DNA of 8,152 nucleotides from Planctomycetota bacterium (GTDB taxonomy: Bacteria > Planctomycetota > Planctomycetia > Pirellulales > UBA7805). The position numbers and the translations under genes were made by a program. Position 1 is the first letter of the stretch. Every line of letters starts with the position of its first letter. A model generated the notes under the pieces. That model was not told the origin of the DNA, searched no databases, and saw only the letters and a program-made list of their open reading frames with translations. Below are positions 1 through 6,044 of the stretch, piece after piece. The stretch covers positions 1 through 8,152 of the forward strand of contig JAUWIQ010000069.1 in the NCBI GenBank assembly GCA_030605285.1, given 5' to 3'.

Positions 1-852
1 CGCAGCAAGCCCGCGACCCTCGGCAGAGATCGTCCAGCGCCCCTTTTTCTTAAACCACCGCAGCCCAATCTGGGGTCCAAAAATTTTATTTGCGGCGAGG
101 CTGCCGAGGGGGGTGGAGCCTGGCAAATGGATATCCGGGCCCACCGGGGGGTGGGGTCCGACGGCTGGATAAGGAATACCTGAAAAGACCCCCGCCGCCC
201 CAAGGTCGCCTGCTCCGGAGAGACCCTTTGTATATTCCCGGTCGTAATCGTAAGAGTCTTCTGCTTTGATGGTCGTATACCGTCCGCCAAAGAACAGTTC
301 CAACTGGCTGCCCTGGTGTAACGGTTTCAATCGCCAGACTTTGGACAATTCGAAGCTACTCAGGCTGGCAACATTCTCCGCAAACCCGGGCGCCACGGTT
401 TCGGTCGTAAGCTCAGGAGTGTTGATTATCGGTTGGCCGGTCGGCGGGCCGATGCCTGAGGGATTGCCCGTGACGTAATCCCGCTGGTGGTTACTCGGTT
501 CGTTGTGGACATTGGGTCCATTGATTTTCAGCCATTCGCCTAGCCAGCCATTGTCACTGTCCGACATGTAACCGAAGTTAATGCGGTTGCCTTGAGTACG
601 GTCCAACTTATTCGGTACCACCGCAGTCGCGGGCCGGTTTACATAAAGGTGGGTCGTATCGTAACTGAAGAAGAAGCCAGTGTTGGGGTCCGGGCCCCCG
701 CCAAAGGAACTGATTTCTGCCGGTGCAAAGGGGGCGAGATCCTGGGAGAAATCCAAAGGCCCAAAGGGCTGAAAACGCTGGGCGTGCGCAGCAGAAGTCG
801 CCAGCAACAGCAGCAATCCCAAGGGAAACACAATAAAATGCGGTTTCACCAT
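1..852 (-). CDS. Secreted beta-barrel-like outer-membrane protein, planctomycete type (3' end outside window)
   Basis: The minus-strand frame is open without a stop from the ATG at 852 to the window edge, giving 284 residues of an unfinished protein. The start is fixed by AGGAAGAG (869-862), nine bases upstream, and by a clear signal peptide: MVKPHFIV, then a Leu-rich core (residues 9-18), then an A-H-A site at 22-24, so the mature protein should begin at Gln25. The mature part alternates aromatic and polar residues as barrel strands do: GFFFSYDTTHLYV (59-71), NFGYMSDSDNGWLGEWL (92-108), FELSKVWRLKP (167-177), LELFFGGRYTTI (184-195) and GLRWFKKKGRWTISAEGR (263-280). A Gly/Pro-rich stretch near 210-245 is probably a loop. 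It resembles the BBP7-like barrel proteins common in planctomycetes, but that is from memory and no search was possible. The gene is secure; the function is a family-level guess. It points away from the isomerase gene. Confidence 0.72.
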   Translation of the reverse strand, partial: MVKPHFIVFPLGLLLLLATSAAHAQRFQPFGPLDFSQDLAPFAPAEISSFGGGPDPNTGFFFSYDTTHLYVNRPATAVVPNKLDRTQGNRINFGYMSDSDNGWLGEWLKINGPNVHNEPSNHQRDYVTGNPSGIGPPTGQPIINTPELTTETVAPGFAENVASLSSFELSKVWRLKPLHQGSQLELFFGGRYTTIKAEDSYDYDREYTKGLSGAGDLGAAGVFSGIPYPAVGPHPPVGPDIHLPGSTPLGSLAANKIFGPQIGLRWFKKKGRWTISAEGRGLAA

Positions 853-861
853 CGACCAATT

Positions 862-869
862 CTCTTCCT
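862..869 (-). promoter_or_regulatory. Ribosome binding site of the barrel gene
   Basis: AGGAAGAG on the minus strand lies nine bases before the ATG at 852. It is one of the better Shine-Dalgarno matches in the window and decides the start of the barrel gene. It overlaps the TAG that ends the small doubtful frame upstream. Confidence 0.6.
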
Positions 870-1053
870 AAGGATTTTTCGAATTGCAATCCGCCGTGTT
901 TATCTCCGGCGAGGACGTGTCGGTGACGGTAATATCGGACATGTCGGTCGCACGAGTTGAGTAAGAAAGGAAAGCCAGGATAAAATTGCCGGTTACCACC
1001 CCGCTCAGCCCCGTAACTCCTTGAGAATGGTGAAGCTGAGGGAGATACGCCAT
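868..1053 (-). CDS. Doubtful small ORF (61 aa) just upstream of the barrel gene
   Basis: This is an ATG-to-TAG frame of 61 residues, not recognised. It has a mildly hydrophobic stretch (VTGLSGVVTGNFILAFLSY, about 13-31) and a polar Thr/Ser/Asp-rich tail ending CNSKNP. Its codons look reasonable for this genome, and its stop overlaps the Shine-Dalgarno of the barrel gene, an arrangement often seen within operons. Against it: GGAAGG sits only two bases from the ATG, too close to be a good ribosome binding site; there is no charged N-terminal region for a signal peptide; and the length is within chance expectation. It could be a short leader peptide, a remnant of an older gene or noise. I list it only because it fills part of an otherwise empty stretch. 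Confidence 0.2.
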   Translation of the reverse strand: MAYLPQLHHSQGVTGLSGVVTGNFILAFLSYSTRATDMSDITVTDTSSPEINTADCNSKNP

Positions 1054-1206
1054 TCCCTTCCGCGGCTCCGCATGGGGTGGTGATCGTTTGCAACAGTTTG
1101 CCAGCTTCGTAGGCTCGCTTCGCGCACCGTTGCTAGCAAGGCTATCGGAACCTCACCCATTCTTTACGGCTTGCAGCGGGTCGCTCGAGTGCGCGAGAGA
1201 AAAGCG

Positions 1207-1241
1207 TTTACACACCGCACGTGATGGAGCATACTGTGCGG
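1207..1241 (+). promoter_or_regulatory. Candidate promoter with overlapping dyad, upstream of the isomerase gene
   Basis: TTTACA (1207-1212, five of six to the -35 consensus) is followed after 17 bases by CATACT (1230-1235, four of six to the -10). This would start transcription near 1242 and give a leader of roughly 54 bases. An imperfect dyad covers the same place: CCGCAC (1215-1220) mirrors GTGCGG (1236-1241), with inner half-sites ATG (1224-1226) and CAT (1230-1232). It could be an operator, but it may be coincidental. Confidence 0.3.
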
Positions 1242-1295
1242 CGCGCGGAGCGGAACACTCGCTCGCGGTTCGCATTGGGTCCCCTGGAGTGCCAG

Positions 1296-2108
1296 ATGAT
1301 CGGCCTTTCCGTCAACCAATTGACCACCTACCGGTGGTCCTTCGAAGAGGATGTCTGTCACTATGTGGATGCGGGGATTTCCGCGATCGGCGTCTGGCGA
1401 CAGAAGCTCTCTGATTATGGTGAGGAAAAGGCCGCCGAGTTGTTGCGGGAAACCAATCTTCAGGTATCCAATCTCTTGTGGGCGGGCGGCTTTACCGGCA
1501 GCGACGGTCGTAGCTATCGGGAAAGTCTACAAGATGCGGCTGCGGCAATCCGCTTGGCTGGTTTCATTGGCTGCCCTACGCTGGTCGTCTACAGTGGCGG
1601 GCGCGGGGGGCACACCCGCCGCCATGCACAACGGTTGCTTGAGACTGCGCTGACGGCACTGGTGCCGATTGCCGAAGAAGAAGCGGTTGATCTTGCGATT
1701 GAACCGATGCATCCTGCCTGTGCCGAGGAATGGACTTTTCTCACCACGCTGGATGCGGCCTTGCAGGTTATCCGTAAACTCGATCATCCGCAGATCAAGC
1801 TTGCTTTTGATACCTATCATTTGGGGCACGAACCCGATCTGTTGCAGCGCATGGAGACCTTTGTCGCTCAGATTGGCATTGTCCACCTCGGCGATGGGCG
1901 GTCGGGCCCCCAGCTGGAGCAAAACCGTTGCCGGCTGGGAGAAGGCTGCATTCCCTTGAGTTCGATTGTGGAAACACTTTCACGGTTGAGTTATACGGGC
2001 TATTACGATGTCGAACTGATGGGTGAAGATGTGGAACATGAAGATTACCAGGATTTGATCCAACACTCCAAACAGGCCCTGGACAAAATGCTCGGCGTGC
2101 CAGTCTGA
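1296..2108 (+). CDS. Sugar phosphate isomerase/epimerase-like TIM-barrel protein
   Basis: This encodes 270 residues, the usual size for single-domain xylose-isomerase-like TIM barrels (the AP endonuclease 2 superfamily), cytosolic with no signal peptide. I chose the ATG at 1296 because GGAG (1286-1289) sits six bases before it and because MIGLSVNQLTTYRWSF is a typical first strand for the family. The longer frame from 1221 adds only an Arg-rich, unstructured head. Candidate divalent-metal ligands fall where the fold needs them: E136 (AIEPMHP), D172 (AFDTYH), H197 (VHLGDG) and E240 (DVELMGE). Further family-like blocks are GVWRQKLSDYGEEK (32-45), LLWAGGFTGSDGRSY (60-74) and QNRCRLGEG (209-217). 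The substrate cannot be read from sequence; a sugar, inositol or hydroxypyruvate-type isomerisation is plausible. It stands alone, divergent from the barrel gene and convergent with the beta-propeller gene. Confidence 0.85.
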   Translation: MIGLSVNQLTTYRWSFEEDVCHYVDAGISAIGVWRQKLSDYGEEKAAELLRETNLQVSNLLWAGGFTGSDGRSYRESLQDAAAAIRLAGFIGCPTLVVYSGGRGGHTRRHAQRLLETALTALVPIAEEEAVDLAIEPMHPACAEEWTFLTTLDAALQVIRKLDHPQIKLAFDTYHLGHEPDLLQRMETFVAQIGIVHLGDGRSGPQLEQNRCRLGEGCIPLSSIVETLSRLSYTGYYDVELMGEDVEHEDYQDLIQHSKQALDKMLGVPV

Positions 2109-2135
2109 TTGCTTCGGTTCCCCGGCTCGATTCGG

Positions 2136-2157
2136 CGGTCCCGCACTCTCGGGACTG
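2136..2157. terminator. Hairpin between convergent genes, possible bidirectional terminator
   Basis: CGGTCCCG and CGGGACTG form an eight-base-pair stem (one G-T wobble) around the loop CACTCT. It lies 28 bases after the isomerase stop and just outside the TGA at 2169-2167 that would end the full-length beta-propeller frame, so it sits in the short gap between two convergent genes. No T-tract follows on either strand, so intrinsic termination would be weak. Confidence 0.35.
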
Positions 2158-2166
2158 CATGGGATC

Positions 2167-2250
2167 TCAAAGTTCGTTTCTCTCGTTTCGGGTCGCGTCC
2201 TGTTCGGGAATCAGCTCTAAACAGATCAGACGGTCGCGACCCCGAACCTA
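2167..2250 (-). pseudogene. In-frame TAG and the conserved C-terminus of the beta-propeller gene beyond it
   Basis: The beta-propeller frame stops at TAG (2250-2248) right after ILSHGLL. Without a frame change, the next codons read VRGRDRLICLELIPE and run on to a TGA at 2169-2167, adding 26 residues. Planctomycete proteins of this family, as I recall them, end in a strand of the form GLLYVRGKDRLVCLEL, so the TAG stands exactly where a Tyr codon (TAC or TAT) is expected. That is one base from sense. The continued reading of family-like sequence indicates a recent nonsense change, a base-calling error, or (least likely) readthrough. The full-length protein would be 498 residues. Confidence 0.75.
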
Positions 2251-3663
2251 GAGTAGGCCGTGAGACAAAATGGGTGCGGCCCAGGCGGGATACTTGAGTG
2301 GTCGGTCGGCGGGAGAGGGGTCTTGCGGATGGAGGACCGTGCTGGCGATTTGTTCAAATTTTTCCGGGTTGGCCCGCAGCAGCCTCAACGTGCCGTATTC
2401 TCCTAGGCACAACAAGTGTCCATCGACGTAGAGCAGGCTGCAACGCGAGAGCCCTTTTTCACTCCAGAGGACCTTTCCCGTCCGCCACTCGATACAGCGT
2501 AGTTCTGCGCCGGAGGTATGCCGCCCGCTCGAACCGTAGAGGTACCCCTCGTGGTAGATCGGTGTGTTCCAGTGCGTTTGCATCGCTTTTTTGCGCTCTT
2601 TGGGGGTATCGCGCCACACAATTTCGGAGCCTCCGGGGTGGAACGCAAGCAGGGAGCTCCCCGGCCCGTAGGTCTCAGAAATGAAAACCTCGTTGCCAAC
2701 GACGACCGGGTTGCTGGCGTTGACGCTCTCGAGTTTGCGGGATCGCCAGGGGTAATGGAAATCGATCTTGCCGTCTTGCGGGTTGAAGCCGAGCAGTCCG
2801 TTCCGGGCAAAGACGAAACACCAGGGCCGCCCGTTGCGCGTTGCCAGGGTGGGCGAGGCATAGCTTGCGAGTTCATCCGATGTGGTGTATTTGACCTGGC
2901 CGGTCCGCTTGTCGAAGGCAACCACCCCGCTGCCGTTGCCGCGCACTTGATCGAGTCTTCCCGGGGCCACTTGTTGGGATTCAGGGCCACTGCCACCGAC
3001 CTGTGCGATCAATAAGTCGCCAGCGATCACCGGCGTCGCACCGACACCAAAAAAATTTGGCACCACGCCAAAACGCTCGTGGGTATCCACCTTCCAGATC
3101 AGTTGCCCGTCCTCAAGTCGCAGACAATGCAGCATCCCCTCCGCACCGTAGATGAAGACGCGATTGCCCTCGATGACGGGACAGCACCTCGGTCCGTTAT
3201 TGTAGCCATAGAGGTCTTTGTATGCGGTTTGGTAGCGGAAGGTCCAAAGCACTCGACCGGTCTCGCTCTCCAGGCAGACCAGCTGCGCCTGATCCCCCTG
3301 GCGGTCAAAATGCAGCAAGCGTCCCTGGCTGATCGAAGGCATGCCGTAGCCTGTTCCGAGTGGTCGCTCCCAGAGCTTTTTGGGACCTGCTGCGGGCCAG
3401 TCGGTCAGAATGCCGCCTTCCGGCGATTTACTGTTTCCCGTGGGCCCCAAAAAACCTGGCCAGTCCGAGCCCAATTTTCTTCTGCCGAGATTCTCTACCG
3501 CCACTTCCCCTGGTTCGTGGCGATCGGCGCGGTGCGATTCCAACCCGCGATTGCGATCCGGGGCCTTGTCTCCTGCCGTTGTTGTGTCCCCTCCGCATAA
3601 AAGCAGAAGAGCGAGTAGTTGGATTGCCATAGATTCCGTTTTCCGGCGTTGACAGCGACGCAT
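2248..3663 (-). CDS. Secreted PQQ-like beta-propeller repeat protein, truncated by an in-frame TAG
   Basis: These 471 residues are exported and fold as a quinoprotein-dehydrogenase-like propeller. The basic head MRRCQRRKTES followed by the hydrophobic run AIQLLALLLL (13-22) makes a signal peptide. LLLC at 20-23 is only a poor lipobox, because Leu stands at -1. I prefer the ATG at 3663 for its charged head; the ATG at 3630 is a real alternative. DWPGFLGPTG (67-76) opens the propeller as in many planctomycete relatives. Blade-type strands follow, such as LVCLESETGRVLWTF (128-142), LRLEDGQLIWKV (181-192) and, later, TGKVLWSEKG. Such proteins are usually scaffold or binding proteins; no PQQ-binding or catalytic residues can be assigned with confidence, so the role is unknown. 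The last strand is lost to the TAG. The gene is divergent from arfB and convergent with the isomerase. Confidence 0.8.
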   Translation of the reverse strand: MRRCQRRKTESMAIQLLALLLLCGGDTTTAGDKAPDRNRGLESHRADRHEPGEVAVENLGRRKLGSDWPGFLGPTGNSKSPEGGILTDWPAAGPKKLWERPLGTGYGMPSISQGRLLHFDRQGDQAQLVCLESETGRVLWTFRYQTAYKDLYGYNNGPRCCPVIEGNRVFIYGAEGMLHCLRLEDGQLIWKVDTHERFGVVPNFFGVGATPVIAGDLLIAQVGGSGPESQQVAPGRLDQVRGNGSGVVAFDKRTGQVKYTTSDELASYASPTLATRNGRPWCFVFARNGLLGFNPQDGKIDFHYPWRSRKLESVNASNPVVVGNEVFISETYGPGSSLLAFHPGGSEIVWRDTPKERKKAMQTHWNTPIYHEGYLYGSSGRHTSGAELRCIEWRTGKVLWSEKGLSRCSLLYVDGHLLCLGEYGTLRLLRANPEKFEQIASTVLHPQDPSPADRPLKYPAWAAPILSHGLL

Positions 3664-3679
3664 CCAGAGATACTATACC
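3649..3679. promoter_or_regulatory. Candidate overlapping divergent promoters for arfB and the beta-propeller gene
   Basis: On the plus strand a perfect TTGACA (3649-3654) is followed after 16 bases by TACTAT (3671-3676, four of six to the -10). Transcription would then start around 3683, almost at the arfB ATG (3685). On the minus strand TATAGT (3677-3672, five of six) is a candidate -10 for the beta-propeller gene, with a poor -35. The two -10 elements share the same bases. Confidence 0.4.
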
Positions 3680-3684
3680 GTGTC

Positions 3685-4110
3685 ATGTTGGTCGTCACAG
3701 ATACCCTGAAGATTCCGAAAGACGAGATTCAGTTTACGTTCTCCAGGAGTGCAGGACCCGGTGGTCAGAATGTCAACAAAGTCAATACCAAGGCGACCCT
3801 CAGATGGGACGTGAGGTCGTCCCCAAGTTTGAGCGAAGAGGTCCGCCAGAGGTTTCTGGCCAAGTATCCTCGACGGGTCAATAAGGAAGGTCAACTTGTG
3901 ATGAGCAGTCAGCGTTTTCGCGACCAGCAGCGGAATCTGGCAGACTGTCTGGAAAAACTGCGACAGTTGCTGTTGGCAGTCGAAAAGCCACCGCGACGGA
4001 GAAGAAAGACCTCCCCCACAAAAGCCTCCCGTCGTCGCCGTCTCGCGGAGAAGCAGGCCAACTCCGAGAAGAAACAGCGGCGGCAGCCCATCGAACGCAA
4101 CGAAGCGTGA
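3685..4110 (+). CDS. arfB: Peptidyl-tRNA hydrolase ArfB (YaeJ/ICT1-type ribosome rescue factor)
   Basis: This encodes 141 residues, matching the roughly 140 of E. coli ArfB. ArfB enters ribosomes stalled at the end of a truncated mRNA and releases the nascent chain by hydrolysing peptidyl-tRNA, without needing a stop codon. The class-I release-factor catalytic loop is intact: SAGPGGQNVNKVNTK (22-36), with GGQ at 26-28. There is no codon-recognition domain. The C-terminus is a long basic tail (KPPRRRRKT, then SRRRRLAEKQ), as needed to occupy the empty mRNA channel. I start at 3685 because MLVVTDTLKIPKDEI aligns with the family's N-terminus; the upstream ATG at 3619 would overlap the divergent gene and adds an unlikely head. 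No Shine-Dalgarno is visible, but a good promoter ends just before the ATG, so a leaderless message is possible. Annotators may also label it 'peptide chain release factor-like'. Confidence 0.88.
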   Translation: MLVVTDTLKIPKDEIQFTFSRSAGPGGQNVNKVNTKATLRWDVRSSPSLSEEVRQRFLAKYPRRVNKEGQLVMSSQRFRDQQRNLADCLEKLRQLLLAVEKPPRRRRKTSPTKASRRRRLAEKQANSEKKQRRQPIERNEA

Positions 4111-4130
4111 GGCCTGTCTTTCTGGGGAAT

Positions 4131-4173
4131 CGCTTGCGGGGCGTGGCGGACCGCTTGCGCTTTGCGTTATAAT
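4131..4173 (+). promoter_or_regulatory. Candidate xseA promoter with an upstream 8-bp direct repeat
   Basis: A perfect TATAAT occupies 4168-4173, but no decent -35 stands 16-18 bases before it. CGCTTGCG occurs at 4131-4138 and again at 4152-4159, a spacing of 21 bases (two helical turns), and a partial copy (CTTTGCG) follows at 4160-4166. Such spacing suits an activator on one face of the helix, but the repeats are short. The leader to the xseA ATG would be about 97 bases and contains small GC-rich hairpins, for example TCCGC (4213-4217) with GCGGA (4223-4227). Confidence 0.4.
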
Positions 4174-4276
4174 TCCCTCTGCTGGCAGGCCTGCGGTCTC
4201 CCGACAAACGACTCCGCTCGGCGCGGACCCGGAGGCGAGGGCCATCCATTCGTAGGGGATTATCAATTCGTATTCT

Positions 4277-5515
4277 ATGGTTTCAGGGATCGCCAGCACC
4301 GAGAGTACCGAGCAGCAGCCGCTAAGCGTGAGTCAGTTGACGGAGCAAGTCAAGGATCTTCTCGAGGGATCCTTTCCTTCCGTCTGGGTCGAGGGCGAGA
4401 TTTCCAACCTCTCGCGGCCGCAGTCTGGCCATTGCTACCTTTCGATCAAGGATAAGCGGTCCCAACTCAGGGCGGTACTCTGGCGTGGTACCGCGGAGCG
4501 ATTGCCCGTCAAGTTGGTTGACGGTATGGAGGTGATTTGTCAGGGCGGACTCGACGTCTACGCGCCTCGTGGCAGCTACCAGCTTGTCATCCGCAAGGTC
4601 TTGCCAAAGGGTGAAGGAGGGCTGCAAAAGGCCTTGCGTCGCTTGCGAGACAAACTGTCGGCGGAGGGACTCTTTGACAAAAGTCAGAAGAAACCACTGC
4701 CCCGGTTTCCGCGGCGGATCGCGGTGGTGACCAGCCCGACGGGGGCGGCCATCCACGATTTTCTTCAGGTCCTGCAGCGGCGCTGGCGTGCTGTGGATGT
4801 ACTGCTTGTTCCCGTGCGGGTGCAAGGGAGCGATGCGGCTGCTGAAATTGCGGCAGCCATTGAGCAGGTCAACCTCCTCAGGGAGCCGGTCGATGTGATT
4901 GTAGTGGGTCGTGGTGGAGGCTCGCTGGAAGATCTCTGGGCATTCAATGAGGAGCCTCTCGTGCGCGCGATTTACGCGTCGAAGATTCCCGTGATCTCGG
5001 CAGTCGGGCACGAAATTGATGTGACGCTCGCGGATCTGGTCGCCGATGTTCGTGCCCTCACGCCTAGTGAGGCAGCCGAACTGGTGGTGCCGGATGAGGG
5101 CGAGGTAATTTCTTTACTGCATAACCATTCGCAGAGACTCGCCGCGGGCTTGCGGGGTCGGGCCCTGGCGGCGCGTTTACGACTTGATGCTTTGGCTAAC
5201 CGCCGCGTGTTTCGCAGGCCACTGGATGCGGTACACGACGAGGGCCGTCGTCTGGATGAGTGGAACAGTCGTGCGACGCGGGCCACCGGGTCGCTGATCC
5301 GGACAGCCAAAAATCGGCTCGCTGGAATTACGGAGCGATTGGAGGCCTTGAGTCCCTTGGCAGTACTCGGTCGGGGCTACACATTGACGCAGCGTCTTTC
5401 AGACGGGAAGTGGATCACCGCGAGCTCCGAGTTGGAGCCCGATGAGCGGATACTCACTCAATTTGCGAGTGGGCAGTCTATTAGCCGCGTGGAAAAAATC
5501 GAGCGCGGGTCTTGA
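4277..5515 (+). CDS. xseA: Exodeoxyribonuclease VII large subunit
   Basis: This is the 412-residue catalytic subunit of exonuclease VII, which degrades single-stranded DNA from both ends into short acid-soluble oligonucleotides and acts with XseB in repair. The N-terminal OB fold is seen in VWVEGEISNLSRPQSGHCYLSI (two adjoining blocks, 36-57). The catalytic domain shows RIAVVTSPTGAAIHDFL (147-163), VVGRGGGSLEDLWAFNEE (209-226) and SAVGHEIDVTLADLVADVRA (241-260), then LTPSEAAEL. A helical region (about 280-365) and the LGRGYTLT block close the protein. It is somewhat shorter than the 456 residues of E. coli, mostly in the helical part. The start is bounded by an in-frame TAG at 4253-4255; no Shine-Dalgarno lies near the ATG, so the GTG at 4328 cannot be fully excluded. 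It is first in the xseA-xseB-ispA-dxs series, with xseB 18 bases downstream. Confidence 0.96.
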   Translation: MVSGIASTESTEQQPLSVSQLTEQVKDLLEGSFPSVWVEGEISNLSRPQSGHCYLSIKDKRSQLRAVLWRGTAERLPVKLVDGMEVICQGGLDVYAPRGSYQLVIRKVLPKGEGGLQKALRRLRDKLSAEGLFDKSQKKPLPRFPRRIAVVTSPTGAAIHDFLQVLQRRWRAVDVLLVPVRVQGSDAAAEIAAAIEQVNLLREPVDVIVVGRGGGSLEDLWAFNEEPLVRAIYASKIPVISAVGHEIDVTLADLVADVRALTPSEAAELVVPDEGEVISLLHNHSQRLAAGLRGRALAARLRLDALANRRVFRRPLDAVHDEGRRLDEWNSRATRATGSLIRTAKNRLAGITERLEALSPLAVLGRGYTLTQRLSDGKWITASSELEPDERILTQFASGQSISRVEKIERGS

Positions 5516-5533
5516 GCTGAGGAGAGGTACAGA

Positions 5534-5902
5534 GTGGCAAAAAAGAAAAAGACAGATCAGAAAGATGCCGTGAGCTTTGAGGACTCCCTTGCCGAATTGG
5601 AGCAGATTGTCCAGGCATTGGAGGATGGTCAAATTGGACTTGCTGATGCGCTGGCTCGCTACGAGCAGGGCGCCAAGCTGCTGAAGGAGTGTTACAAACT
5701 GCTCGCAGCCGCAGAGCGGCGAATCGAGATCCTCAGCGGTGTCGATTCCGAGGGGAATGCAATCGTGGAAGAGTTGGACGAGCGAAACAGTCCCAGAACC
5801 GGGGAGGAGTCCGCTACAGGCGGAAAAGCAGAAGCCCGTAAGCGAACGCCAGATTCGCTGCCCGGCCAAGCGGACGAGCCTGTCGATCAAGGACTGTTTT
5901 AA
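5534..5902 (+). CDS. xseB: Exodeoxyribonuclease VII small subunit with a long charged tail
   Basis: Several XseB chains coat the helical arm of XseA to form active exonuclease VII. The start is GTG (5534), with GGAGAGG (5521-5527) six bases upstream. The family's helical hairpin is complete: SFEDSLAELEQIVQALEDG (14-32), IGLADALARYEQGAKLL (34-50) and a third helix through AAAERRIEILSG (58-69). The E. coli protein is 80 residues; this one has 122. The extra 50 or so residues (about 73-122) are hydrophilic, rich in Glu, Arg, Lys, Gly and Pro, and look disordered, ending in VDQGLF. Core length and position directly after xseA leave little doubt about identity. The tail keeps the reading frame and codon style of the core, so it seems genuine rather than a frameshift. 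Confidence 0.95.
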   Translation: MAKKKKTDQKDAVSFEDSLAELEQIVQALEDGQIGLADALARYEQGAKLLKECYKLLAAAERRIEILSGVDSEGNAIVEELDERNSPRTGEESATGGKAEARKRTPDSLPGQADEPVDQGLF

Positions 5903-5932
5903 GGACAGGTCCTGCGGTTTCCCCTTTTTTTT
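5902..5932 (+). terminator. Weak terminator-like element after xseB
   Basis: AGGA and TCCT (5902-5913) could form a minute hairpin, and a run of eight Ts follows at 5925-5932. The stem is too short and too far from the T-tract for a convincing intrinsic terminator. The rest of the 142-base gap before ispA contains GATAAT (6022-6027), a -10-like hexamer with no matching -35, so ispA-dxs may have its own promoter or may be read through from xseB. Confidence 0.2.
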
Positions 5933-6044
5933 GGAGCTTTGCAGAACTAGAATGAATTTCGCGCGAGGGCGAACGCACTTACTTCTTTTTCGTCTTACCT
6001 CGCGGCACTGTGACTCGGGTGAGATAATTTTAGGGACCTAAGAG

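Larger units (their letters stand above)
853..1295. other. Intergenic region between divergent barrel and isomerase genes
   Basis: These 443 bases hold no convincing gene. I see the barrel gene's ribosome binding site, one doubtful 61-residue frame on the minus strand, and a candidate promoter plus dyad near 1207-1241 for the isomerase. I found no tRNA-like cloverleaf, tandem repeat or insertion-sequence end. Frames on the plus strand here run out of phase into the isomerase gene and look like shadows. Confidence 0.55.

Noticed and set aside
608..1093. 161-codon minus-strand frame overlapping the barrel gene
   Set aside because: It is out of phase with the barrel gene, which has a signal peptide, a good ribosome binding site and an open frame to the window edge. 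The overlapping frame is odd in composition, with many Arg, Cys and Gly, and has no start signal.
1221..1295. 25-residue N-terminal extension of the isomerase from an upstream GTG/ATG
   Set aside because: The extension is Arg-rich and unlike the family. The ATG at 1296 has GGAG six bases upstream and begins the first barrel strand. The extension would also cover the candidate promoter and dyad.
2187..2246. Inverted repeat TTCGGGTCGCG ... CGCGACCCCGAA as a factor-independent terminator
   Set aside because: It lies inside the conserved coding continuation of the beta-propeller gene, has a 37-base loop and lacks a T-tract. The hairpin at 2136-2157, in the true gap, is the better candidate.
2248..2250. 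Genetic-code change (TAG as sense) as explanation for the internal stop
   Set aside because: Five complete genes avoiding TAG prove nothing, and no suppressor tRNA or other evidence is in the window. A point mutation or base-call error is simpler.
4231..4240. GGAGGCGAGG as the ribosome binding site of xseA or of an upstream gene
   Set aside because: It is about 37 bases before the xseA ATG, an in-frame TAG at 4253 blocks an earlier start, and no ATG, GTG or TTG at proper spacing opens another frame.
4322..5011. 229-codon antisense frame within xseA, and similar long antisense frames in ispA and arfB
   Set aside because: These are shadows of GC-rich coding sequence. They have no start signals and no recognisable domains, and the sense genes are certain.
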